NCBI GenBank assembly: GCA_028822445.1
Contig: JAPKDQ010000007.1
Location: 1 to 64,000 of the forward strand
DNA: 64,000 bases
Source of the DNA: Rhodospirillaceae bacterium
GTDB taxonomy: Bacteria > Pseudomonadota > Alphaproteobacteria > Rhodospirillales > Rhodospirillaceae
Reading direction: 5' to 3'
Part shown: positions 25,907 to 34,483 of the stretch, piece after piece
How the letters are laid out: every line of letters starts with the position of its first letter
Position numbering within the stretch: the first letter of the stretch is position 1
Notes under the pieces: model-generated
What the model saw: the letters and a program-made list of their open reading frames with translations, nothing else
The model's database searches: none
Told to the model about the DNA's origin: nothing
Program-made: the position numbers and the translations under genes

Positions 25907-27828
25907 CGCTGATGAAAAACTCTCGTGAGGCTAAGCTCGACCAGGCAATGCGGTACCTACAATCGGGCCACCCTCAGGAAAGTGAAAAGCTTTGCCTAGA
26001 GATATTACGCGGCGCCTCGAAACTAACTGACGTTCAACATATCCTAGCCCTTGCCTATCGGGCGCAAGGCAAGCTGTCCGATGCGGAACGGTCGATTAGA
26101 CGAGCACTGTCACGATCGAAGGATAATCCCTCTATTCTGAACAGCTATGCTTTGATACTTCTCGATCAAAACCGCCCAAAAAAAGCAATCAAAGCCTTAC
26201 GGAAAGCGCTAACCATTAACAGCGCGATGTCTGCTGCACATGCCAACCTGGGACATGCACAGCGGATGCTCAACGCACCTAGGGAAGCTGAGACTAGCTA
26301 TAGAAATGCGTTGCGCATCACCCCAGGACACGAAGATACCCTTATTCAGCTGGCTCTCTTACTTCGAGCTAATCATCGACTTGAAGAGATAAACTTTCTT
26401 CCTCCGCTTAAGGCAGGGAGTGCGCCTGAAAACCCAGGCCTAGCAATGGTCTACGGCCTCATGGAACTTGACCAGAACGCTCCAGAGCACGCTGAAATAC
26501 TTTTCAGAAAGGCTCTCGAGAAACAGCCGTTTTCTATAGAACTCCTCGTCAATTTGGGTCTTTCCTTAGCAAAACAGGAAAAAGTCGCAGAGGCGAAAGC
26601 AGCTTACGAAAGTGCTTTGAAGTTAGACCCGACAGCCGCCGAAGCACATATAAACTTAGCTGATTTACTCAAGTATAGCGACCCAAGCCAAGCCCGAACT
26701 CACCTTACAGAAGCTTTGAAACTAACGCCCGGCGATAAGTCTGCCCACGACATGCTTGGGTTTGCATGGTTCATGGAACGAAACTTTGACGCAGCTGTGA
26801 AGGAGTTTGACCACGCTATTGATATAGACCCCCTGTATGAGAGAGCCATTTCACACAAAGCTGGTGCCCTGTTTCTGAAGGGTGCCCTCCCCGCCGCATG
26901 GCATGAATACAATCGCTGCCGCTATGGACCGAACGGAATAGCGTTTAGCCCAGTAGGGAATTCTTTGCCACTCTGGAATGCTGATGAGAGAATGGCCGAG
27001 CCCGTATTAGTATGGACAGACCAAGGCCTTGGAGATGAGGTTTTACAACTAGGGTTCGTGAAAGATTTATACGAAACAGAGCGCCCACTCGTGATCGCGA
27101 CGAGTGAACGATTGGTTGAAATTACTCGCCGGACTTTTCCAAGAGCCCACTGCATTAGCAAGGAGGCTGTTTCTGGCGGAGCACCTTTTGATAACCAGCC
27201 ATCAACACAATGCCCCGCTACACTGATAGCGCCCATTTATAGAAAGTCTTTAGATAGCTTTCCAAAGAGAGAGTCATATTTAGTCGCCAATGAAGAAAAC
27301 TCAAAATCCATGAGAAGCGATTATCTCCGCGGACGCACAGACAATTTGTTAATCGGTATTTCATGGCGTAGTTCCAACCAAGTCTTCGGCAAGCAGAAAT
27401 CGATCCCGGTAACCGACCTAATCCCAATACTCAGCGTTCCAGGGTTCACATTCATCGATCTTCAGTATGGTGAGACCGATATCGAGAAAAAAGGCCTCCC
27501 CCTTGATATTCAAGGCAAAATAATCCGAGATACCAACGTAAACCCACTAAAAAATATGACTACGTTTGCAGACCAAGTTCGCGCATTAGATCTAGTTATT
27601 ACTACAAGCAATACGACAGCACATGTGGCTGGTGCCCTTGGGCGCCCTACATGGACGCTTGTCCCTAGGCTAGGTCCCGGTTGGCTTTGGTATTGGTTTG
27701 ACCAGACGGAACAATGCCCCTGGTACCCGAAAATGAACTTATTCCGCCAAGAAAACAACGGAAGTTGGCAGAGCCCAATATCGGATGTCACCCAAAGACT
27801 CATAAGCTTTTCAGATACTTACCAGTAG
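25903..27828 (+). CDS. TPR-glycosyltransferase inside the gsp operon, module H
   Basis: 641 aa. About residues 5-320 hold eight or nine TPRs (YLQSGHPQESEKLCLEIL, LIQLALLLRANHRLEE, NLGLSLAKQEKVAEAKAAY). About 350-635 hold the GT9-like domain: WTDQGLGDEVLQLGF, IGISWRSSNQVFGKQKS, DLQYGETDIEKKG, TTSNTTAHVAGALGRPTWTL, WLWYWFDQTEQCPWYPKM. All family marks are intact. The GTG start (25903) overlaps the gspJ stop; ATG 25912 is an alternative. It separates gspJ from gspK, breaking the standard I-J-K tip-complex order. This placement ties the glycosyltransferase family to T2SS function more strongly than the upstream array does. Possible targets are the pseudopilins or the secreted protein. Confidence 0.82.
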   Translation: MTLMKNSREAKLDQAMRYLQSGHPQESEKLCLEILRGASKLTDVQHILALAYRAQGKLSDAERSIRRALSRSKDNPSILNSYALILLDQNRPKKAIKALRKALTINSAMSAAHANLGHAQRMLNAPREAETSYRNALRITPGHEDTLIQLALLLRANHRLEEINFLPPLKAGSAPENPGLAMVYGLMELDQNAPEHAEILFRKALEKQPFSIELLVNLGLSLAKQEKVAEAKAAYESALKLDPTAAEAHINLADLLKYSDPSQARTHLTEALKLTPGDKSAHDMLGFAWFMERNFDAAVKEFDHAIDIDPLYERAISHKAGALFLKGALPAAWHEYNRCRYGPNGIAFSPVGNSLPLWNADERMAEPVLVWTDQGLGDEVLQLGFVKDLYETERPLVIATSERLVEITRRTFPRAHCISKEAVSGGAPFDNQPSTQCPATLIAPIYRKSLDSFPKRESYLVANEENSKSMRSDYLRGRTDNLLIGISWRSSNQVFGKQKSIPVTDLIPILSVPGFTFIDLQYGETDIEKKGLPLDIQGKIIRDTNVNPLKNMTTFADQVRALDLVITTSNTTAHVAGALGRPTWTLVPRLGPGWLWYWFDQTEQCPWYPKMNLFRQENNGSWQSPISDVTQRLISFSDTYQ

Positions 27829-28011
27829 CCTTACAGGTAATTAACTGGGAGACGAAGTGCGGCGGCCGTAAGGTGCATTCATGGCTAAGCTCCTAACTTC
27901 ATAAGAAGACATGAAACTGGGGCATCCGAAGGTAGGGCTGCTTAAATCTTGAAGGGGTTCCAACTAGATCCATAGATGGTTGGGATGGCGTAAGACGATG
28001 AAACCTAAGCC

Positions 28012-29106
28012 GTGACGCGCAATAGCAACCATACTCGGGGTTTTATACTCCCGCTCACTCTTTGGATAATCGCAGCGATGGGATTTGCTGCAGCCGTACT
28101 ATCTGAATGGGTGTCCGAAGCTGTTCTCAATGCAATCGCTATTCAGGACAAAGCTGAAGCTGAGCTGTCCTTTGCAAACGTCCGCAACGAGTTGGTTTTC
28201 ACCCTAGCACGCAAACCCATGACACGACGCGGCCTAGAGGTTGGAGAGCTTGTGTCCGGACCCACCGGGACGTCCTTACAAGAGGTTATGAATGCCGACT
28301 ACACATCGGATGGAGTTGTTACTCTTGATGGCCAAGTCCACGTAATGGCTAGCAATCAGCAATATGCCGTTAGCCTTCAGGATGGTAGGGGACTACTTAA
28401 TATAAACGCAGCGACGGCTGAAGATTTGAGGGGGTTCTTCGAAGCTCTTCAACTCGAAGATGAGAATTACTCTCTGTTAATTGACACTTTAATGGACTAT
28501 CGAGATGAGGACGATCTCTCACGCCTCTCAGGCGCAGAGAAAGCAGATTACACTCGCCGAAACCTATATCCACCGGCAAATAGCCAACTCATGTCTCCAT
28601 GGGAAGCGCAACGTATCATCGGGTGGACTAAATCATCTGAGCTTTGGAACATGCAGTTTGAACGACCAGTCATGACGACTTGCAGTTCACCAGGATTCAA
28701 TCCGAACACTGCACCACCAGAAATCCTAGCAACCTTTATTGACGGGTTATCAATAAGAGACGCAGACAGGCTCGTCGAGCAACGTAAGGCTATGCCGTTC
28801 AGAAACGCTAGAAATGTAGGCGATGCAGCAGGTCTAATACTTGTAAACCAACCCTTTTTCTTTAGCTTCAGTCCGGGCCGCTGCATCGTCGTCGACCTAA
28901 TTGATAGAGAAACGAACGAACGAATACGATTTTCGCTAACGCTACTTCCCATGCAACGTGAACAACCTTGGCAAATAGACTATGTCCTTAAAATTCCCAA
29001 AGCATACACGCGATTATTGGATCAAATTGATCCAGAGGTCACTTTCCCCAGCCCCGAAGAGATTGTTGGAGCAACAGGAAAAACTGGAGGTTTTAGAGGG
29101 CTCTGA
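28012..29106 (+). CDS. gspK: Minor pseudopilin GspK
   Basis: 364 aa, the large tip pseudopilin. Leader TRNSNHTRG, then FILPLTLWIIAAMGFAAAVLSEWV, where the +5 Glu is absent (Thr-Leu region), as is normal for GspK. The body has the family elements YAVSLQDGRGLLNINAAT, LMDYRDEDD and FNPNTAPPEILAT, with helix-hairpin-helix-like segments. GTG start. The 183 bases before it hold no gene and might carry an extra promoter. The 3' end overlaps the proposed start of gspL by about 125 bases in another frame. Confidence 0.9.
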   Translation: MTRNSNHTRGFILPLTLWIIAAMGFAAAVLSEWVSEAVLNAIAIQDKAEAELSFANVRNELVFTLARKPMTRRGLEVGELVSGPTGTSLQEVMNADYTSDGVVTLDGQVHVMASNQQYAVSLQDGRGLLNINAATAEDLRGFFEALQLEDENYSLLIDTLMDYRDEDDLSRLSGAEKADYTRRNLYPPANSQLMSPWEAQRIIGWTKSSELWNMQFERPVMTTCSSPGFNPNTAPPEILATFIDGLSIRDADRLVEQRKAMPFRNARNVGDAAGLILVNQPFFFSFSPGRCIVVDLIDRETNERIRFSLTLLPMQREQPWQIDYVLKIPKAYTRLLDQIDPEVTFPSPEEIVGATGKTGGFRGL

Positions 29107-30085
29107 CAGACGCTTGATCTGGGTACCAGCACGCCGAACACTTAAACACACGCTCTTCACCGTTCCAGAACAGCTTAGCAATCGCAAAAGAACCTCAGCT
29201 CTTGAACTCAAAATAAGTGCCTGGTCGCCTTTCCATAACACTCGCTTTTCCGCAATCTGGTCTGGCAATGTCGCAAGCGTTTTCGCCTGGGATCAGGACG
29301 CACTAAGTGAACGCATTAGCGAACACGGCTACCTTCCATCAGAATGTGAGATCGTTCCTGAAGCGTTTATAAGAGCCCCTGAGAGAGATTCCGTTAGGCT
29401 TGTTGCCTGTGACGCCGGGGTAGAAGCTCAAGTCTGGGACGGGGGTTTCTTGCGCGCTTGCCGGTGGTGGTCGACTGTTCCAAAAGCCAAAGAATGGGCC
29501 TTATTCGCTCGGTCAACAAACAGCACCGTAAACACCATCATTCCTGACCTGTCAGAGCCAGAGTGGCTTGAACTGCCCTGGCATGTTCAGGAAGCCGGTG
29601 CTTCGATGATTAATCGAGCACTCAAGAATGAACGTATTCTGGTTGGTCTCGCGATGATATTACTGGCACCCTGCATCTACTATACGGCCCAGTGGCTCAC
29701 ATACTCCACGCTGGATATCGGTATAAACCGAGAAATTGTAGCCATTGAGACTAACAGCCGCACCGTAAGGGCTGACAGATCCAGCGCCCTATCAAGCCTG
29801 GAGAGAGCAGAAGACCTCATCGCACTAAATCGGTATCCACACCAGTTAGAGATACTTTCACGGGCCCATAGCCTACTTCAAGGACACCCAGTAACAATAT
29901 CGAATTGGGATTATGATGATGGATCACTAGAATTTGGATTAGAATCAAAGCGGGACATGGATGCACGAGTGTTCATTTCTGATTTCGAGAGAGACCCACT
30001 CTTTACATCAGTAAGCTCTGGAACCCGGGGTGAACGCCTAGTCTTAAGAATGAACGTCCTCGATACGCTGGAAGCCAAGAAATGA
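28982..30085 (+). CDS. gspL: Type II secretion assembly protein GspL
   Basis: Up to 367 aa. The N-terminal two thirds match the cytoplasmic actin-like domain of GspL that contacts GspE (RRLIWVPARRTLKHTLF, LELKISAWSPF, LVACDAGVEAQVWDGG). One membrane helix (ILVGLAMILLAPCIYYTAQWL, near residue 220) leads to a periplasmic ferredoxin-like domain. The start is uncertain. ATG 28982 would give a 125-base overlap with gspK and a 40-residue lead-in unlike the family. TTG codons near 29066 or 29114, just after the gspK stop and with GGAGG-type sequence upstream, would fit family length better. Ends in an ATGA overlap with gspM. Confidence 0.8.
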   Translation: MSLKFPKHTRDYWIKLIQRSLSPAPKRLLEQQEKLEVLEGSDRRLIWVPARRTLKHTLFTVPEQLSNRKRTSALELKISAWSPFHNTRFSAIWSGNVASVFAWDQDALSERISEHGYLPSECEIVPEAFIRAPERDSVRLVACDAGVEAQVWDGGFLRACRWWSTVPKAKEWALFARSTNSTVNTIIPDLSEPEWLELPWHVQEAGASMINRALKNERILVGLAMILLAPCIYYTAQWLTYSTLDIGINREIVAIETNSRTVRADRSSALSSLERAEDLIALNRYPHQLEILSRAHSLLQGHPVTISNWDYDDGSLEFGLESKRDMDARVFISDFERDPLFTSVSSGTRGERLVLRMNVLDTLEAKK

Positions 30086-30720
30086 TTATCCGTATATCCA
30101 TTCCGGAACCCATCAAAACCCTCATCTCGCAATCAAGTGACAGAGTTAGCCAGGAGATCGCGGGGAACGAACGACTTCGTTGGTTACTTTGCCTAAGTGG
30201 CCTAACCCTTTACTGCGCTCTCGTAATCTACCTATCCGGACTATCTGATAGTGCGCAGAGAAGCCTCCAACTATCACAGTCTCAGCTCGCCAGGGTCACC
30301 CTGCAGACGGAAGATACGCAGTGGCCAGAAAGAGCAGCTGAGGCTAGAAAACTCGTGGTGGGTTTGGAAACAAGGCTTTGGCCTGGCGACACACCCGGGC
30401 TGGCGGAGGCAGGGTTCGAGAGGTGGATTAGGCGTACCTTCGAAGAATATGGCGTGCAAGTTAGGCAGGTTCAGCTAACGCGGGGACCTGCGTTGGAGGA
30501 CAGGGGTGATTTCACGGCAACAAACCTTTCATCAATCCAGAGAATTCGGGCAAAAGTTGTCAGCCCCTTGAACGAGCCCGCTCTTGTGAATTTCCTCAAC
30601 GACAGCGCCAATCAGAAAGCTTGGGTTATTGTTGAACAGCTCATAGTTAGGCCCGGCCGCAACGCTCGCTTGGAAATAGATTTAGCTACACTCTATAAGA
30701 TAACAGAGCAAAACCAATGA
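30082..30720 (+). CDS. gspM: Type II secretion protein GspM-like
   Basis: 212 aa bitopic inner-membrane protein. A short cytoplasmic N-terminus, one membrane helix (WLLCLSGLTLYCALVIYLSG, about residues 34-53), a coiled-coil-like stretch, then a periplasmic ferredoxin-like region (VQVRQVQLTRGP, RIRAKVVSPLNEPALVNFL) as in GspM/PilO. It would partner GspL through this domain. Sequence is weakly conserved in the family, so the call rests on topology and position. ATGA overlaps at both ends (with gspL and with gspC) imply tight translational coupling. Confidence 0.75.
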   Translation: MIIRISIPEPIKTLISQSSDRVSQEIAGNERLRWLLCLSGLTLYCALVIYLSGLSDSAQRSLQLSQSQLARVTLQTEDTQWPERAAEARKLVVGLETRLWPGDTPGLAEAGFERWIRRTFEEYGVQVRQVQLTRGPALEDRGDFTATNLSSIQRIRAKVVSPLNEPALVNFLNDSANQKAWVIVEQLIVRPGRNARLEIDLATLYKITEQNQ

Positions 30721-31220
30721 GCTACGTTCGAATCACGAGCATGCTAAAGTTACGCGGACTAGTAGGCCGGTATACTTATCACCTCACCAGCATAGCGATG
30801 TGTGCGGTGCTCGGTATCGCCGTAGCCACTTTGAGCGCTAACCAGAAACTGCGTGAAACAAATTTAGAAAACAAATGGGCTCTGCCAGCTGACGACATCC
30901 CATCACTAACATCGGATGTGGACACAATTCTTGCTAATCCACTTTTCGGTGGTGAACCATTTCTTACAGCAGCCTCAGCAGCAGCCGTCGATCCAGACGC
31001 AACAGTCATAGAAGACTGGCGATTGATCGGGATTGTCTCCAAAGGTGGTCAGACAAAAATTATTATAATGAACGATACCATCAATAAACTTCAAAGTGCT
31101 CATGTAGGCGATACTTTGCCGGGTGGAGAAATTTTGATCAGCATAGCAGAGAACAGTATAGAATTTAGAACGGGCGACGCTCTTACCGGCATTGCTTTGT
31201 TCAGAGATATTGAAAGATAG
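30717..31220 (+). CDS. gspC: Type II secretion protein GspC-like (homology-region protein)
   Basis: 167 aa. One N-terminal membrane helix (SIAMCAVLGIAVATLSA), a flexible linker, then the HR domain: NPLFGGEPF, EDWRLIGIVSKGG, KLQSAHVGDTLPGGEILISI and EFRTGDA. In T2SS this domain links the inner-membrane platform to the secretin. There is no PDZ or coiled-coil domain after the HR region, so it is a short form. Its place just before gspD, in the slot of xpsN in Xanthomonas-type loci, supports the role. Confidence 0.8.
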   Translation: MSYVRITSMLKLRGLVGRYTYHLTSIAMCAVLGIAVATLSANQKLRETNLENKWALPADDIPSLTSDVDTILANPLFGGEPFLTAASAAAVDPDATVIEDWRLIGIVSKGGQTKIIIMNDTINKLQSAHVGDTLPGGEILISIAENSIEFRTGDALTGIALFRDIER

Positions 31221-31231
31221 AGGGCCACACG

Positions 31232-33277
31232 ATGAGTCTCATAGACAGTATAAGATGCCCAACCTTATCCGTTCGTTCATACGTTACGGTCGGGTTATGC
31301 TTAATCTTAGCGGGCTGCACTACAACACTACCTCGCACCCCTATGACACCTACTATGCAGATCAGTAAGAGCAATGACTCTGATGATACCAAGCTACTTT
31401 CGGGCGCAGCGACAGCTCGGGATTCTATAATGTCTCAACCTGGATTGCGCACTCCCAGTGGCAGAAAATCAGCGGCTCCGGTAACAAGCAACCAATCCCC
31501 CCCGCTCAGCGGCCAAGACATAACTATAAATTTCGAAGGTGTTTTACTTCCGGCCTTCATCAACACTGTCTTTGGCGACCTATTGGATGTGACTTTCGAG
31601 ATTGACAGCGCCGTCCTCGATCGGCAGCAACTTGTCACTTTACGTACTGCCGAACCCACTGACCCAGAAGGGTTTTATCAACTTATTACACAGGTGCTTG
31701 CGAACTACGGGGTCAGCATCGCCTATCAGAACAATGTTTACCGCATCGTAGAGAATTCTCAGGCCCAACAAGAGGTCCCCCGAATCATACGGTCTCGCGC
31801 CTTCAGTAACGTTCCGGGCGACATGAGACCAATTTTCTATTACGCGACGATTAATAACATTCGCGTGAAGACCATGACGGTATGGCTACAACTAACGCTG
31901 CGTGACAGGGTGCAAGTTGTCTCTGTTCCTTACTCAGCTTCTCTCCTTTTACTGGGGAACGCCGAAGACATATCTGCTGCCGTCGAAGTGATCGAAATTC
32001 TTGACCAACCCAATTTGGCAGGCAGTCGAAGCCTAAGAATTTCACCCGCTTTCTGGAGCGCAGACAAACTCATGTTGCAGCTTATTGAGGTCTTACGCGC
32101 AGAAGGGTATTCAGTCGACCAGGGGGCTATGTCCGATGCTCCTATCAAATTTATTCCTGTTCAAGCTCTCAATACAATTATTGTCTTTGCATCGACTGAG
32201 CAAAATCTACAACACGTACTTGATTGGGCTTCAGAGCTCGATCAGCCTGGCCAAACGATCAACGCCTCGGGTGTATATTACCACCAGGTCAAGAATACGA
32301 ATGCAGAAGAACTTGCGCTAATTATTGAAGAACTCTTAAACGGGGGTGAAGAAGACAGTCCGGGCCCAGGTCAAGTAGAAGAGGGTAAGTCCAAAACATC
32401 TGTAATAGTAGACAAAGCACGGAACGCTATTATTTTCCAAGGCTCTGCCGAAGAATACGCACAATTCAGGTCCTTGGTTGAGCAAATGGATCGCGCTCCT
32501 TTTGAGGTCTTAATAGAAGCGACTGTTGCAGAAGTGACCCTTGATCAAGGTGAATCTTTGGGCATGGTCCTTAACTTTAATAATGCTGCCGCTGCATCAG
32601 CGAATGGCACAGTCATTCAATCTAGTTCAGGCCTGCAAATGAACCTGATACGAGACACCGGAAGTTTCACGGCAGCTCTGAACGCCGCCGCAGATGAAAG
32701 CCGCGTTTCCATTCTCTCTAGTCCGAGGTTAATAGCTGCAAGCGGTAAAACTGCGACCATGCAAGTCGGTACGCAAGTACCCGTCATCACAACTCAGCAA
32801 ACCGCACCTAGCGGAATCACCGGGGGAACAAGCAACATACTTCAACAGATCCAGTACAGAGATACAGGCGTCGTTTTAACAATTTCTCCAATAGTAAATT
32901 CCAGCCAGCGCGTCGAACTCACGGTTTCTCAAGAGGTAAGTGAAGCGCAGGGAAATGACACATCAGGCATTCAGAGCCCCATCATTTTGACGCGTAGTTT
33001 TAGCACGACGTTATCCATCGACGATGGCGAAACTGTTATGCTTGCTGGTCTAATTTCTGAGAATTTTAGCACTGGAGAGAATGGCATTCCTTATTTAAAG
33101 GATATCCCCTTGATCGGAAATTTATTCAAGAACAGCTCTCAGTCGATTCAAAGAACTGAACTTATAGTGCTTTTGACACCCTACATTATCGACGGTAGAG
33201 ACACGTCAAGATCCGTGAGAGATGCATTCAGATCTCAACTGGGAGAATTTTCTGCATCCTTTGACGGTATCGAATGA
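31232..33277 (+). CDS. gspD: Type II secretin GspD (lipoprotein form)
   Basis: 681-aa outer-membrane channel subunit. An N-terminal lipoprotein signal, VGLCLILAGC with lipobox Cys near residue 28, is unusual for GspD but common in some secretins. After a Ser/Thr-rich linker come N0 (ITINFEGVLLPAFINTVFGD) and three KH-like N domains (for example YYHQVKNTNAEELALIIEELL). The secretin core follows: LIEATVAEVTLDQGESLG, VSILSSPRLIAASGKTATMQVG, QYRDTGVVLTISPIV, LSIDDGETVMLAGLISE, IPLIGNLFK and TELIVLLTPYII. The lipid anchor might let it reach the outer membrane without a GspS pilotin. AGAGGG precedes the ATG. Last core gene of the locus. Confidence 0.95.
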   Translation: MSLIDSIRCPTLSVRSYVTVGLCLILAGCTTTLPRTPMTPTMQISKSNDSDDTKLLSGAATARDSIMSQPGLRTPSGRKSAAPVTSNQSPPLSGQDITINFEGVLLPAFINTVFGDLLDVTFEIDSAVLDRQQLVTLRTAEPTDPEGFYQLITQVLANYGVSIAYQNNVYRIVENSQAQQEVPRIIRSRAFSNVPGDMRPIFYYATINNIRVKTMTVWLQLTLRDRVQVVSVPYSASLLLLGNAEDISAAVEVIEILDQPNLAGSRSLRISPAFWSADKLMLQLIEVLRAEGYSVDQGAMSDAPIKFIPVQALNTIIVFASTEQNLQHVLDWASELDQPGQTINASGVYYHQVKNTNAEELALIIEELLNGGEEDSPGPGQVEEGKSKTSVIVDKARNAIIFQGSAEEYAQFRSLVEQMDRAPFEVLIEATVAEVTLDQGESLGMVLNFNNAAAASANGTVIQSSSGLQMNLIRDTGSFTAALNAAADESRVSILSSPRLIAASGKTATMQVGTQVPVITTQQTAPSGITGGTSNILQQIQYRDTGVVLTISPIVNSSQRVELTVSQEVSEAQGNDTSGIQSPIILTRSFSTTLSIDDGETVMLAGLISENFSTGENGIPYLKDIPLIGNLFKNSSQSIQRTELIVLLTPYIIDGRDTSRSVRDAFRSQLGEFSASFDGIE

Positions 33278-33312
33278 ACACATAAGGTAAATAAACATAC
33301 ATCGGATTAACA

Positions 33313-34092
33313 ATGCTTGAAAAAATAAACAACTCAAGAACACTCTCAGCAGTCGCAACAATTTTTCTTGGCCTATCGATGAGCGCTTGCTCGACTGATA
33401 GGACACAGCAGGAAACACTACAGCTTTGGTTCCCCAACCAAGACCTTCATCAAACCATGACAACTGATGAGCTTGGAAACGCCGCACAATCATCTCGCGA
33501 AGCGACAATACAGCTAGCCATAAGACTAATGACAGGGGACCGCACCGAAAGCGATCTAGAACGCGGTTATGGGATATTTAAGTCGCTAGCAGAATCTGGT
33601 GATGCCAGAGCCCAGTTTTTCTTAGGCACATCCTATATGCAAGGTTCGGGCGTAGAGCTAGACGAGACTATCGCAGTCAACTGGTTCAAGAAGTCAGCAG
33701 AAGGCGGTTACGATATTGGCCAATACTGGTATGCGTTTATGCTTTCAAGAGGCCGTGGCGTTCCTGAAGAGGACTGGAAGGCCTCAATGAAATGGTTTCT
33801 AAAAGCAGCCAAACAAGGGCACGCAGAGGCTCTTTTCTCGATGGGCGAAATTCATGAATCTTGCAGGGCTGGCCTAGATCGAGATTTTGACCAAGCGGCA
33901 AATTGGTACCGCAGAGCAGATGGCCCGCAAGACAGCATGCTTTCTCGATGGAATCTACGCCGGCTGATAGACCTCGGTCTGGTAGAATGGCTACCTGGTG
34001 ACCCTGGCGAACCTGCAACGATATTTGTAAATTTGGATAAGACGTTTTTTACGACATGCGACCCCGGCGCCAGAGACCCGCTTCTTGAGTAG
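33313..34092 (+). CDS. Sel1-repeat lipoprotein downstream of gspD
   Basis: 259 aa. Lipoprotein-type signal peptide (LSAVATIFLGLSMSAC, Cys near residue 26) followed by Sel1-like repeats. These are recognised by AESGDARAQFFLGTSYMQGSGVELDETIAVNWFKKSAEGG, then MLSRGRGVPEEDWKASMKWFLKAAKQGHAEALFSMGEIHE, and DFDQAANWYRRA. Such repeats are protein-binding helical scaffolds. It starts 35 bases after gspD and is likely in the same transcript, so it is a candidate secretin accessory (pilotin-like or periplasmic adaptor). That role is inferred from position only. Confidence 0.78.
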   Translation: MLEKINNSRTLSAVATIFLGLSMSACSTDRTQQETLQLWFPNQDLHQTMTTDELGNAAQSSREATIQLAIRLMTGDRTESDLERGYGIFKSLAESGDARAQFFLGTSYMQGSGVELDETIAVNWFKKSAEGGYDIGQYWYAFMLSRGRGVPEEDWKASMKWFLKAAKQGHAEALFSMGEIHESCRAGLDRDFDQAANWYRRADGPQDSMLSRWNLRRLIDLGLVEWLPGDPGEPATIFVNLDKTFFTTCDPGARDPLLE

Positions 34093-34151
34093 CCCGGCCG
34101 ACTCAAGTCCTGTATGTTTAAAATAATTAGAATTTAGATAAATTAACCATC

Positions 34152-34385
34152 ATGACTAATCAGATAGAACTGATCATAACGATAGCTATTCTCTTAGCAG
34201 AGTGCGGGCTATTCGCACTATTCTACTACCGTTCGAAACAACCGCCTGATCCACTCAAGCCAAGAATTCTGAACTACGGTCTGATTATGGTTATGATGTC
34301 CTTAGTCTTATTAGCGACACTTGCGCATATAGTTACTTTGGTCACCGGATCACAAGTGCAGCCTCGACGAAGACGTGGCATGTAG
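34152..34385 (+). CDS. Small two-helix membrane protein
   Basis: 77 aa. Two hydrophobic segments (IELIITIAILLAECGLFALFYY and LIMVMMSLVLLATLAHIVTLV) are joined by a basic/Pro linker (RSKQPPDPLKPR), with an arginine-rich tail (QPRRRRGM). I do not recognise a family. Same strand as the T2SS genes, 59 bases after the Sel1 lipoprotein, and before a terminator hairpin, so it could be the last gene of the operon. Confidence 0.6.
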   Translation: MTNQIELIITIAILLAECGLFALFYYRSKQPPDPLKPRILNYGLIMVMMSLVLLATLAHIVTLVTGSQVQPRRRRGM

Positions 34386-34431
34386 GTTTTTGAGCATCTT
34401 GTAACTAATTCTCTATGACTGCATTTATCTT

Positions 34432-34461
34432 GAAAAATGTCAGTGCAATTTAAAACTGACA
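34432..34461 (-). terminator. Intrinsic terminator of the TPR-only gene (possibly bidirectional)
   Basis: TGTCAGT (34438-34444) and ACTGACA (34455-34461) form a 7-bp stem. On the minus strand it is followed by TTTTTC, as expected for the end of the TPR gene at 34484-35146. It may also stop the convergent T2SS transcript. Confidence 0.65.
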
Positions 34462-34483
34462 CAACATGAATCAGCAGTAAAAA

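Noticed and set aside
7389-34385. Secretion/glycosylation locus as a recently acquired genomic island
   Set aside because: No integrase, tRNA edge, direct repeats or insertion sequences are visible. Base composition looks similar to the flanks by eye, though I could not compute it.
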